Shown here piece by piece: positions 22,891 to 31,599 of a stretch of DNA of 64,000 nt. The notes under the pieces were generated by a model. It was not told the origin of the DNA. It searched no databases and saw nothing but the letters and a program-made list of their open reading frames with translations. Position numbers and translations under genes: made by a program. The DNA lies in contig NZ_JRPA02000002.1 in the NCBI RefSeq assembly GCF_000765675.1, positions 62,001 through 126,000 of the forward strand, written 5' to 3'. Position 1 is the stretch's first letter, and the number at the start of each line of letters is the position of its first letter. The stretch comes from Helicobacter sp. MIT 05-5294. GTDB lineage: Bacteria; Campylobacterota; Campylobacteria; Campylobacterales; Helicobacteraceae.

Positions 22891-25414
22891 TGCTCTTTAT
22901 GCCTTTTTATATTATGGAATTAAAATTGAGCGATTCGGACTAGTCGGCGCACAAATTCAGGGATTTTATCTAAGATTAGATAAAAAACTGATTTTAGAGA
23001 TAGAATCTTTAAATTTAAATGCAATAGAATCTACGCAAAAAGCCGATGATTTTGATATTAATGAGCAAATTTTTTATGCTAAAAATATTCATTTTATCCT
23101 GCAATATTTTCAAAAAATTGACATTCAACGCATTGATTTTCAAGGTTATCAAGCTAATCTTTTTTATAATGGAGAGAATTTCACACTCAATTTACCTGAA
23201 ATCTATGCCAAAATCAATCTTAAAGAAGACGCTTCTAGGGTGCTTATTTCTATTCAAGATTTGTATCTTAAAAACTATGGAATCTATTATCAAGGAAGCG
23301 GAGAATATGATTTGCGCCGCCAAAATGTGCAGATAGATGGTTCTTTAAGCTTTGTAAATCGCAAGAGTTATTATTCGTATTTGCAGCTCAATCTCTCTGT
23401 GCAAAGCAACCTCAAAACGCTTGTTTTAAGGGGCTCTAGTAATACTTTTGTGGATATTCATTTTTTAAAAGATTTGTTGCCAAAATTTGAAAACCAACTC
23501 GTAGAAGAATGGATTTTTGATAATTATAGTGTGGAATCCGCGCGGGTTAATGAGTTTGGAATCACGATTCCGCTAAAAAGCAAGAATCTCTTAAAGGATT
23601 CCATAGATTCCCTCTATGTCTTAGGAGAAGCGCACAATGCCGAAGTGATTTTTCACCCTAAACTTCCTCCAGCCCACGCGGAATTTGTAAAGTTGGTTTT
23701 CCAAAATAATACTTTGGAATTTTATCCTCTCAATCCAACTTACCAAAATCGCAATGCAAATGGCACACAAGTGGCGATTAAAGAGATTGTTAGCGAAAAT
23801 CCTATTTTGCAAGTTAATCTAAAAGCCAACACTGCGCTAGATTCCACGATTTTAAAGGTTTTAGAAGCTTATGAGATTCCTTTGCCTCTAAGTGCGCCAC
23901 AAGCAAAAATCGCGGCAGATTTGCATATTGGTGTGAATTTAGAGACTTTGGAAGTAAGCACAAAAGGAATCTTTAAAGCAAAAGATATTGAAGTGTTGCT
24001 TAGTGATGTACCACTCATTTCAGATTCTTTGGGTGTGGTGCTAGAGAATGATAGGGTCAAGGTAGAATCCAAAAACACGCGTTACTTGGATTTGTTGCGA
24101 TGCGATTCTAGTTTTGTGATTGATTTGCCTACGAAATCCATTAGCGGGGATTTGTTGGTTGCTTCGCTTTTGCTCTCTAAAGACGCGCCTGAAGTTTTGC
24201 AAATAGCCAACCAATCATTGCCTTTTAATGTGGATTTTACCAATAATGACAAGATTCTTTTCGCGCTTCCGACCTTTGATTTTAATGCGCTTTTGGGTAG
24301 TGATTATCGTTTTAATCTTGAAAATTTAACGGCAATCTTGCCATTTTCTAAAATCTTGCAAGAATATAAAGTCCAAAGTGGCAAAATGCAGGTTGCTACA
24401 CGAGATTTTGAAGATTATCATGCGGAGATTTCTTTGCAAACAGGGCAGGAGATTCTACTGAATAAGCAAGATGACCAACCTCTAAAAGAAGCAGAATTAA
24501 CCTTTGATTATAATTCACAAGGTTTTACTTTAGGATTTAACGATAAATCCTTTATTTTACGCAGTGAAGGGGAAGTTAAAAAAGCTTTTTTAAACAATCT
24601 TAACCTAAGTTTAGATTTGGATCAATTCACTAAGGGTAATGCAGAAAATAAAGATACGCTTTTGGTAGAAGGGAAAGATTCTAATTTATGGATTAAAGGA
24701 CGCAAGGTTTTGGCGGATTCGTTTAATATTACTTTGGTTAATGGAGAGATTAAAGCAAGTCTAAAGCATAAAAATGGACAGGCAGACTTCTATCAACGAG
24801 GCGATTCTATGACTTTGGACGCAAGGGAATTTGGCGATGAATTTGTCAATACGATAATCCAAAAACAAGGTGTGCAAAACGGACGCTTTTTTATTAATGC
24901 TAATACAAATGACAAGGGTGTGCTGGTGGGTAAAATCTCGCTTTTGAATACTTCTTTAAATCAACTTAATATTTTGCAAAATGTTATGGCGTTTATTGAT
25001 ACGATTCCATCACTATTAAGCTTGAAGACGCCGGGATTTAATCAGCAAGGTTATTATGTCAATGAAGGCGTGGTAGAGTTTGGGCTAAATGATGAATTTT
25101 TGGCGATTGAATCACTGGATTTGAAAGGCTCATCAATAGATATTAAGGGGCGTGGAATCGTGCAAATAGAATCCCAAGCAATTGATTTTAATGCCGAGTT
25201 AATTACAGCAAAGTCGTTAAGTGGGATTATCAATAAGATTCCGCTTGTTAATTATATCGTGTTGGGCAAAAATGGCACGATTTCGACCGCTTTTAAAGTG
25301 GGAGGGACTTTGGAGAATCCGCAGGTTCAAACACAGGCGGTGCAGGATTTTTTACTCTCTCCTTTTAATGTCCTTAAACGCGTGGTTACTTCACCGATTG
25401 AAATTTTTAATTAA
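22811..25414 (+). CDS. AsmA/YhdP-like envelope protein (DUF3971 type)
   Basis: This is a large 867-residue protein with one N-terminal membrane segment (about residues 12-34) and a long beta-rich periplasmic region. The C-terminal part (SLLSLKTPGFNQQGYYVNEG, then IKGRGIVQIESQAIDFNAEL and VGGTLENPQVQ) is typical of AsmA-like proteins, thought to bridge the envelope for lipid transport. The start may be ATG 22811 or ATG 22823; both lie inside the divergent mltG gene. nth follows after 8 nt. Confidence 0.75.
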   Translation: MISKMKKPSTRIFKIVLFSVFFLGIFIALYAFLYYGIKIERFGLVGAQIQGFYLRLDKKLILEIESLNLNAIESTQKADDFDINEQIFYAKNIHFILQYFQKIDIQRIDFQGYQANLFYNGENFTLNLPEIYAKINLKEDASRVLISIQDLYLKNYGIYYQGSGEYDLRRQNVQIDGSLSFVNRKSYYSYLQLNLSVQSNLKTLVLRGSSNTFVDIHFLKDLLPKFENQLVEEWIFDNYSVESARVNEFGITIPLKSKNLLKDSIDSLYVLGEAHNAEVIFHPKLPPAHAEFVKLVFQNNTLEFYPLNPTYQNRNANGTQVAIKEIVSENPILQVNLKANTALDSTILKVLEAYEIPLPLSAPQAKIAADLHIGVNLETLEVSTKGIFKAKDIEVLLSDVPLISDSLGVVLENDRVKVESKNTRYLDLLRCDSSFVIDLPTKSISGDLLVASLLLSKDAPEVLQIANQSLPFNVDFTNNDKILFALPTFDFNALLGSDYRFNLENLTAILPFSKILQEYKVQSGKMQVATRDFEDYHAEISLQTGQEILLNKQDDQPLKEAELTFDYNSQGFTLGFNDKSFILRSEGEVKKAFLNNLNLSLDLDQFTKGNAENKDTLLVEGKDSNLWIKGRKVLADSFNITLVNGEIKASLKHKNGQADFYQRGDSMTLDAREFGDEFVNTIIQKQGVQNGRFFINANTNDKGVLVGKISLLNTSLNQLNILQNVMAFIDTIPSLLSLKTPGFNQQGYYVNEGVVEFGLNDEFLAIESLDLKGSSIDIKGRGIVQIESQAIDFNAELITAKSLSGIINKIPLVNYIVLGKNGTISTAFKVGGTLENPQVQTQAVQDFLLSPFNVLKRVVTSPIEIFN

Positions 25415-25422
25415 GGATAAAA

Positions 25423-26127
25423 ATGCCAACAAAGAAAATTCATCAAGAATCTCATAAAACCAAAGAATCTCGCAAAGATTCTAAAGTCAAAAAGGCTACT
25501 AAAGCGGAAACTTCGCAGATTAAAGCGTTGTTTTTAGAACATTATAAAAATGCAAAAACAGAGTTAAAATACCGCAATGATTTTGAACTTCTCATTGCAG
25601 TAATGCTTTCTGCACAATGCACGGATAAACGCGTCAATCTCATCACTCCCGCACTCTTTGAAAAATATCCTACGCCACAAGATTTACAAGATGCTTCGCT
25701 AGAGGAGATTAAAGAATGTATCAAGACTTGTAGTTTTTTCAACAACAAAGCAAAGAATCTCCAAGCTATGGCAAAGGAGGTTTGCGAAAAATTTGGCGGA
25801 GAGATTCCATTAGATCGTGAGGTGCTAAAAACTTTGCCCGGAGTAGGGCAAAAAACAGCGAATGTCGTGCTAATAGAATCTCAAGCAGCAAATTTTATCG
25901 CCGTAGATACACATGTTTTTCGCGTTTCTCATCGTTTGGGTTTAAGCTATGCGACTACGCCTATCGCCACAGAAGAGGATTTGACGCGTGTTTTCAAAGA
26001 TAATCTTGCGACACTTCATCAAGCAATGGTGTTGTTTGGGAGGTATGTTTGTAAGGCAGTCAATCCAAATTGTGCTGAATGCTTTTTAGAACCCCTTTGT
26101 AAAAGCAAAACCACTTATCGTTGTTAG
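25423..26127 (+). CDS. nth: Endonuclease III
   Basis: This is a 234-residue DNA glycosylase/AP lyase that removes oxidised pyrimidines. The helix-hairpin-helix LPGVGQKTANVVL carries the catalytic Lys, and VDTHVFRVSHRLG carries the Asp. The [4Fe-4S] motif near the C-terminus is Cys-x6-Cys-x2-Cys-x5-Cys (CKAVNPNCAECFLEPLC). A basic N-terminal extension of about 25 residues (Lys/Ser rich) is unusual. It lies 8 nt after the AsmA-like gene. Confidence 0.95.
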   Translation: MPTKKIHQESHKTKESRKDSKVKKATKAETSQIKALFLEHYKNAKTELKYRNDFELLIAVMLSAQCTDKRVNLITPALFEKYPTPQDLQDASLEEIKECIKTCSFFNNKAKNLQAMAKEVCEKFGGEIPLDREVLKTLPGVGQKTANVVLIESQAANFIAVDTHVFRVSHRLGLSYATTPIATEEDLTRVFKDNLATLHQAMVLFGRYVCKAVNPNCAECFLEPLCKSKTTYRC

Positions 26128-26144
26128 GTTCTTTGGCGAATCAG

Positions 26145-26516
26145 CTATTCTTCTGTATTTTGCGGTGTTTCAATGGATTCTAAATATTTATAAATCGCTT
26201 CAATTTCATTAGCGGTTAGATAGTATTTTGGCATAATCTTCTTGCCTTTTTGCAATGCGTTTTCAAAATGCTTAAGGCTTAAGTTGTTAATGCGCGGTCC
26301 TTGCAAACTTAGATCTTTGCGCTTGTGTGTGTAGTTTGCAATCTGCTGTCCCTCCCCAAAGCGTCCATGGCATTCTACACAACCGATTCCGCGCGGGTTA
26401 GTATAAAGCATTTTGCCATACTCTAAAGTCGTAATAAAGCTTTCTTCTGCGCCAATAATGAATCCAAAAATACCCATAATCACCAAAAAAGTTTTAAATA
26501 CTTTTTGCACTTGCAT
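26145..26516 (-). CDS. Small periplasmic c-type cytochrome
   Basis: This 123-residue protein has an N-terminal signal or anchor segment and one haem-binding site CVECHG. A Met in KKIMPKYYLT is the likely second haem ligand. It resembles the small monohaem cytochromes c that shuttle electrons to terminal oxidases or peroxidases in Helicobacter and Campylobacter. It is convergent with nth and divergent from folD. The exact partner is unknown. Confidence 0.85.
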   Translation of the reverse strand: MQVQKVFKTFLVIMGIFGFIIGAEESFITTLEYGKMLYTNPRGIGCVECHGRFGEGQQIANYTHKRKDLSLQGPRINNLSLKHFENALQKGKKIMPKYYLTANEIEAIYKYLESIETPQNTEE

Positions 26517-26583
26517 TTCCTTAAACTTTTAAAAAATCTTTTTTGATTATAATAACAAAATTATTTTTTAAAGGGTATTATGA

Positions 26584-27435
26584 ATGCAGATTTTAGATGG
26601 AAAAACTCTCGCACAAAAGATTGAAACAGAAATTAAATCTGAAGTTGAAATTTTAAGCAAACAAGGCATTACGCCCGGTTTGGCAGTGATTTTAGTAGGG
26701 AGTGATCCTGCCTCACAAAGCTATGTTGGTATGAAAGCCAAAGCATGTAAGCGCACGGGAATCTACTCTATTACGCACGAAATGCCCCAAAACATTGCGC
26801 AGGATTCTTTGTTGCAAACCATAGAAATGCTAAATCACAACCCAAATATTGATGGAATCCTAGTGCAACTTCCTTTACCCAAACATATTGATACTACTGC
26901 GGTGTTAGAGGCGATTGCGCCCCATAAAGATGTTGATGGATTCCACCCTTTTAATATGGGGCGTATTTTGGCAAATTTAGAAGGATTTATCCCAGCAACT
27001 CCTATGGGAGTTTTGACACTTTTGAAACATTATCAAATCCCAATACAAGGGAAAAATGTCGTGATTGTCGGTGCGAGTAATATCGTGGGTAAGCCGCTTG
27101 GCGCATTGTTTTTGAACGAAAATGCCACTATTACGCTTTGCCATATTTATACACAAGATTTGATTGAGCATACGAAAAATGCAGATATTTTGTGCGTTGG
27201 GGTGGGCAAACCCAATCTTATCACAAAAGAAATGGTTAAAGAAGGCGCGATTGTTGTAGATATTGGAATCTCTAAACTGCCTAATGGGCAGATTGTGGGC
27301 GATGTGGATTTTGAAAATGTCGCGCCTTTGTGTGAATTTATTACGCCTGTTCCCGGTGGTGTGGGACCTATGACGATTGCTTCTTTGTTGCAAAACACTT
27401 TAAAATCTGCTAAACTCCGTAGTTTCAATCGCTAA
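26584..27435 (+). CDS. folD: Methylenetetrahydrofolate dehydrogenase/cyclohydrolase
   Basis: This bifunctional 283-residue enzyme of one-carbon metabolism contains GSDPASQSYVGMKAKA, DGILVQLPLPKHID, and the NADP motif VGASNIVGKPLG. PVPGGVGPMTIA closes the fold. ATG 26584 is chosen; an ATG at 26580 is out of frame. The Shine-Dalgarno is AAGGG. Confidence 0.96.
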   Translation: MQILDGKTLAQKIETEIKSEVEILSKQGITPGLAVILVGSDPASQSYVGMKAKACKRTGIYSITHEMPQNIAQDSLLQTIEMLNHNPNIDGILVQLPLPKHIDTTAVLEAIAPHKDVDGFHPFNMGRILANLEGFIPATPMGVLTLLKHYQIPIQGKNVVIVGASNIVGKPLGALFLNENATITLCHIYTQDLIEHTKNADILCVGVGKPNLITKEMVKEGAIVVDIGISKLPNGQIVGDVDFENVAPLCEFITPVPGGVGPMTIASLLQNTLKSAKLRSFNR

Positions 27436-27450
27436 AATTAAGGAAAAAGA

Positions 27451-28275
27451 ATGAAAACGATTTTTACAAAACTTTATGAATTTATCAATAGTTGGGTTGG
27501 GACGATTCTTATTGTGCTTGGGATTATTTTTTTTGTTGCACAAGCCTTTGTGATTCCAAGCGGAAGTATGCTTAATACAATGTTGATTGGCGATAATTTG
27601 TTTGTCAAAAAATATGCGTATGGAATCCCAACGCCTACGATTCCGTGGATTGAGCTTAAAATTTTACCTGATTTTAATGACAATGGGCATTTGTTTGAGG
27701 GTGAGCGTCCTAAGCGCGGGGATATTGTGATTTTTCGCTATCCAGAATCGCCTAAAATTCACTATGTCAAACGCAATGTCGCAGTAGGCGGAGATGAGGT
27801 GCTTTATACGCAAAAAGGGCTTTGGGTGTATTTTGGTAGCGATTCTGCTTATCAAGGAAAATCCACAGAATCCTTAGAGTTTAGAGGCAAGACTTTTTAT
27901 TATGATCCTTATTTTGCTACACACCCGGGAGTGCAGTATGCAGAGGAATTTCCCGATGCTTTTAATCAGTTGATGATTCTATCTTATCAAGGCGAGTCTT
28001 TGGGTATGGAGCGCATAAGTTTGCCAAATGGTGAGTTGGGATTCTATACAAAAGTCGCAGAAGATGAGTTTTTTATGATGGGGGATAATCGTAACAATTC
28101 TAATGATTCGCGTTTTTGGGGTGCGGTAAGTTATAAATATGTGATTGGCAAACCTTGGTTTGTGTATTTTAGTTGGGACGATGATTTTAAGATTCGTTGG
28201 GAGCGCATTGGCAAAAGCATAGAATCACTAGAAGAGCAAATGCGCAAACAATCCCAAAGCGAAATGGCGCAATGA
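27451..28275 (+). CDS. lepB: Signal peptidase I
   Basis: This is a 274-residue membrane protease with an N-terminal membrane segment. The catalytic Ser is in IPSGSMLNTM and the catalytic Lys in HYVKRNVAVGGD. MGDNRNNSNDSR is the conserved box D/E. It removes signal peptides on the outer face of the inner membrane. It follows folD by 15 nt. Confidence 0.95.
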   Translation: MKTIFTKLYEFINSWVGTILIVLGIIFFVAQAFVIPSGSMLNTMLIGDNLFVKKYAYGIPTPTIPWIELKILPDFNDNGHLFEGERPKRGDIVIFRYPESPKIHYVKRNVAVGGDEVLYTQKGLWVYFGSDSAYQGKSTESLEFRGKTFYYDPYFATHPGVQYAEEFPDAFNQLMILSYQGESLGMERISLPNGELGFYTKVAEDEFFMMGDNRNNSNDSRFWGAVSYKYVIGKPWFVYFSWDDDFKIRWERIGKSIESLEEQMRKQSQSEMAQ

Positions 28276-28335
28276 AGCAAGATTTGCAAATGCGAATATA
28301 CAGAAGATTAGGGTTTGAATCCAAAGGGAGATTTT

Positions 28336-29019
28336 ATGCTTGATTTGCCATTTGCTTTTAAGCTACCAATCCTCATTGTCGCTTTGCTCATTTCTATTAT
28401 TGGACACGAAATTATGCACGGATTTGTGGCATTGAAATTTGGCGATACGACTGCAAAAGATGCGGGGAGGTTGAGCGTAAATCCGCTTTTGCATATTGAT
28501 TTGGTAGGTTCAATTCTTGTGCCGGGATTATTATTTGCTTTGAATGCGCCTTTTTTGTTTGGTTGGGCGAAACCTGTGCCTGTGCAAATGCTGAAAGTCT
28601 TAAATGGTGGAGGGTATTTTGGGGCTTTTGCTGTTTCTGTCGCTGGTGTGGCTTATAACTTCGCTCTCGCAATCCTTTCTGCAATGCTAATTTATGCTTT
28701 TAATGGCGGAATTTTTAGTGGATTCTTTGAATATTTCCCTAATCCTAATTTTATCGCCTTGCTTGTGGTTTATTTTTTCTTGCAATTATTGATTTATAAT
28801 GTGGTGTTGGGTGTTTTTAACTTGATTCCGATTCCACCATTAGATGGTTCTAATGCGCTAAGTTATTTGGGATTGATGTTTGGGAGTAGCTTTTTTGTAA
28901 GATTGTTTGATAGAGTGCCACCAATAGCGGGTATGATTGTGTTAATGGTGATTTTAGGCACTCCTTTGTCTTATTTGATTTTTGCACCTGTGCAATATAT
29001 TATTAATTTACTATTATAG
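28336..29019 (+). CDS. Site-2 protease family (M50) membrane metalloprotease
   Basis: This is a multi-pass membrane protein of 227 residues. I chose ATG 28336 because AAAGGGAG precedes it; an upstream TTG at 28315 is unlikely. The zinc motif is HEIMHG (HExxH), and the third ligand is in NLIPIPPLDGSNAL. It belongs to the short M50 group without PDZ domain. Its substrates are unknown. rpiB follows at once. Confidence 0.88.
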   Translation: MLDLPFAFKLPILIVALLISIIGHEIMHGFVALKFGDTTAKDAGRLSVNPLLHIDLVGSILVPGLLFALNAPFLFGWAKPVPVQMLKVLNGGGYFGAFAVSVAGVAYNFALAILSAMLIYAFNGGIFSGFFEYFPNPNFIALLVVYFFLQLLIYNVVLGVFNLIPIPPLDGSNALSYLGLMFGSSFFVRLFDRVPPIAGMIVLMVILGTPLSYLIFAPVQYIINLLL

Positions 29020-29027
29020 GAGGTTTG

Positions 29028-29450
29028 ATGAAATTTTTTATCGCGAGTGATCACGCAGGATTTGAGTTAAAATCGCGTGTGATAGAAATGCTACACCAAA
29101 TGGGTCATGAAGTAGAAGATTTGGGACCACAAGATTCTAATCGTGTAGATTACCCTGATTTTGCGAATCTTTTGTGTGAAAATGTCTTAAAAAATGACAA
29201 AAATTTCGGAATTTTGATTTGTGGAAGCGGAATTGGAATGAGTATTGCTGCTAATCGCCACAAAGGCATTCGTGCTGCACTCTGCCATGAGCCTTATAGT
29301 GCTGCATTAAGCCGCGCCCATAACGACGCTAATGTCTTGTGTTTGGGAGCTAGAGTTGTAGGCGATGGGTTGGTAGAGTGGATTTTAAAAAGTTTTTGCG
29401 ATGGAGTGTTTGAGGGAGGGCGGCATTCTGCTCGTGTGGAAAAATTATGA
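29028..29450 (+). CDS. rpiB: Ribose 5-phosphate isomerase B
   Basis: This 140-residue isomerase of the pentose phosphate pathway has FIASDHAGFELK at the N-terminus, and GSGIGMSIAANRHKGIRAAL with the catalytic region. The start is ATG 29028 after AGGAGG (29019-29024) rather than TTG 29025. It is a likely source of substrates for heptose synthesis through sedoheptulose 7-phosphate. Confidence 0.94.
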   Translation: MKFFIASDHAGFELKSRVIEMLHQMGHEVEDLGPQDSNRVDYPDFANLLCENVLKNDKNFGILICGSGIGMSIAANRHKGIRAALCHEPYSAALSRAHNDANVLCLGARVVGDGLVEWILKSFCDGVFEGGRHSARVEKL

Positions 29451-29468
29451 TTTTTTAAGGAAAGCAAA

Positions 29469-29810
29469 ATGATGGCACAATTTACGCAATGGTTGTTTCT
29501 AACCGCATTTATTTTATTTGTTTTGTTTATGGTAGTAAAAACATTTTTTTATAAAAGTGTCGCACAAAAAGAAGAAAAAAATAGTGCTGTGATGAAGCTC
29601 ACCTTGCAAGAAGCCGAAATTTTAATCCGCAAACACCAATTACAACTCCAAAGAGCTTTGGGTAATATTGATATTCTAACCGATGAGATTACTGCGTTGC
29701 GTAATGAAGTCAAAGCACTGAAACAACGCAATTCGCAATATCGCGTAGAGGGCGAAAAATATAAAAGTAAGATTAAGGATTTAGAACAAAAAATAGAAGC
29801 CTTGTTGTAG
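29469..29810 (+). CDS. Small membrane-anchored coiled-coil protein, function unknown
   Basis: This 113-residue protein has an N-terminal membrane segment (about residues 6-26) and then a charged, heptad-like helix to the end (LTLQEAEILIRKHQLQLQRA and onward). I do not recognise a family with certainty. It follows rpiB by 18 nt and is probably co-transcribed. It could be a scaffold or division-linked protein, but nothing in the sequence decides this. Confidence 0.6.
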   Translation: MMAQFTQWLFLTAFILFVLFMVVKTFFYKSVAQKEEKNSAVMKLTLQEAEILIRKHQLQLQRALGNIDILTDEITALRNEVKALKQRNSQYRVEGEKYKSKIKDLEQKIEALL

Positions 29811-29943
29811 AATCTCTTGGGCATATCATTAGGCGTAAGGATTCCGCGCCTCATATTTGTTGCTTTTCGTCTTTGCACAGTGAAGCCAAAGCAATCTTGT
29901 GCTATGAAATTTGGAATCTTTGCGGGGTTCTAAATTAAGCTTT

Positions 29944-29988
29944 GATTGTAAGATTGTAAGATTGTAAGATTGTAAGATTGTAAGATTG
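29944..29988. repeat. 8-bp tandem repeat (GATTGTAA x5.6)
   Basis: Five full copies of GATTGTAA and a partial sixth lie in the gap between two convergent genes (29811-30067). No gene spans it. The unit is not a multiple of three and is likely to vary in copy number. The rest of the gap holds nothing I recognise. Confidence 0.9.
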
Positions 29989-30067
29989 AGGGGGCTAGGA
30001 TTCTTTTGATGACGCTTAAAAAGCTCTTTTATCAAATCTTAAATCTCCTTATAAGCTCCCACGCGCT

Positions 30068-30805
30068 TTAAACGCCAAATTGTTTTAAGGCGCGTTCCAT
30101 ATCTTCTTTGGTGTCAATCCCAAAAGATTGTGATTGCACTTTTGCAATCACAATAGTTTTGGCGTTTTCTAGGGCGCGTAATTGTTCTAGCTTTTCTAGT
30201 GATTCCAAAGTGGATTTTGGTAGTTTGCAAAACTCCTGCAAACTCGCCCCGCTAAAGGCATAAATCCCCAAATGCCCTAAATATCGCGCGTCGTTAGAAT
30301 CTATGGTATTTTCTCTATCATAAGGAATCAAGGAGCGTGAAAAGTAAATTGCCTCGTTTTTGGCATTTAACACGACTTTTACTAGATTTGGGTCTTTGGC
30401 TTCTTCTTTGGTGATAGCTTTCGCGCAACTCCCCATAAAAGGAATAACACCGCGAATTTTTGCCTCATTTTCCATTAAGTGTTTTAGACGCAAAATCACT
30501 TCTTGTTCTAAAAACGGCTCATCACCTTGTAAGTTGATGATGATTTCTTCTTTGGAGAGGTTTAGAATTCTCGCGCATTCTGCGATTCTATCTGTCCCGC
30601 TTTCGTGTGTGTTGCTTGTGAGGATTGCGCGCACTCCATAGCGTGTACAAACTTCCGCGATAATGGGTTCATCACACGCTACGACAACATCATCAATGCT
30701 TTTGGCTAATTCTGCAGTGCGCACAACCATCGGGATTCCGCGAATCTGCGCTAAAACTTTATTGGGGAAACGCGAAGATTTCAATCTTGCAGGGATAATA
30801 ATCAT
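30068..30805 (-). CDS. kdsB: CMP-KDO synthetase (3-deoxy-manno-octulosonate cytidylyltransferase)
   Basis: This 245-residue enzyme activates KDO for LPS inner core. It shows IIPARLKSSRFPNKVLAQI, DEPIIAEVCTRYG, TSNTHESGTDRIAE and INLQGDEPFLE, and ends with SFGIDTKEDMERA. The start is ATG 30805 after AAGGAG, not the TTG 3 bases upstream. Confidence 0.95.
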   Translation of the reverse strand: MIIIPARLKSSRFPNKVLAQIRGIPMVVRTAELAKSIDDVVVACDEPIIAEVCTRYGVRAILTSNTHESGTDRIAECARILNLSKEEIIINLQGDEPFLEQEVILRLKHLMENEAKIRGVIPFMGSCAKAITKEEAKDPNLVKVVLNAKNEAIYFSRSLIPYDRENTIDSNDARYLGHLGIYAFSGASLQEFCKLPKSTLESLEKLEQLRALENAKTIVIAKVQSQSFGIDTKEDMERALKQFGV

Positions 30806-30876
30806 CAAAACTCCTTTTTAAATTTGCTTGGCTTAAGGCTGAATTATAGCATAGAAAAGAAAATGCTTTTTAAGAT

Positions 30877-31587
30877 TTAAGTCAGATGAGCAAACAAGCC
30901 AAAGCGTCCGCATTGTGGGTTTGCACGATAAGAAAAGTAACCCTCACCACAGCAAGTGCAATGCGGAGAAAAGGCATAATGGGTGATTTTTGCTTCTTGG
31001 AATTGTGCAAGAATCACTGCGGTTAAATCCAAATAAATTTTGCCTTCGCGCGAGATTCTGCCACATTCTAAGGTATTCCCGCTAGGAGATGCGAAAATTT
31101 CTTCTCCTACTTCATAACAACACGCGCGAATGGAAGGTCCCACATAAGCAAACAAATCAGCAGATTTAGTGTGGAATCGCACTTGCATTTGCGCTAACGC
31201 ATTGGGGATTATGCCTTTTTGCAAGCCAACTCTTCCGCCATGAAGCAATGCAAAAACTTGATGTTTGCTATCAAAAAGCAAGATTGGATTGCAATCTGCT
31301 ACCATAATTAGCCCGATTAAGTGTTTTTGTGTGATTAAGATTCCATCGCCATCGCCTAGTAATCCTCCGCTTTTTGCCTCTAAAATCTCCTTGCCATGCA
31401 CTTGGTTAAGATATGCAAGAGAAGAAAGCCCAAAAGGCGCGATACAAAGGGAGCGGTTGTGTTCTACGCATTCTTTGCTATCTCCCCCGGCGTGAAAGGC
31501 GATATTTAAAGGGGTGCGACTTAAAAAAGCGCGGATTCCTTGCGGGGTTGGAATCTCTAATATGGGTGCGTTTTGGCTAGGATTCAT
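30877..31587 (-). CDS. pgeF: Polyphenol oxidase/purine nucleosidase family (PgeF/YfiH)
   Basis: This 236-residue protein is of the YfiH/multicopper-oxidase-laccase-like family, which edits peptidoglycan precursors or acts on purine nucleosides. LNQVHGKEI, MVADCNPILL and HCTCCGEGYFSYRA carry the metal-binding His and Cys residues. The usual HAGWRG box reads HGGRVG. I start at ATG 31587; it follows the mreB-like gene by 12 nt on the same strand. Confidence 0.88.
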   Translation of the reverse strand: MNPSQNAPILEIPTPQGIRAFLSRTPLNIAFHAGGDSKECVEHNRSLCIAPFGLSSLAYLNQVHGKEILEAKSGGLLGDGDGILITQKHLIGLIMVADCNPILLFDSKHQVFALLHGGRVGLQKGIIPNALAQMQVRFHTKSADLFAYVGPSIRACCYEVGEEIFASPSGNTLECGRISREGKIYLDLTAVILAQFQEAKITHYAFSPHCTCCGEGYFSYRANPQCGRFGLFAHLT

Positions 31588-31599
31588 CAAATGGAATCT

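Noticed and set aside
28315-28335. TTG start for the M50 protease
   Set aside because: ATG 28336 has AAAGGGAG at the right distance and a hydrophobic start typical of the family.
29811-30067. CRISPR-like array at the GATTGTAA repeats
   Set aside because: The unit is 8 bases with no spacers; it is a simple tandem repeat.
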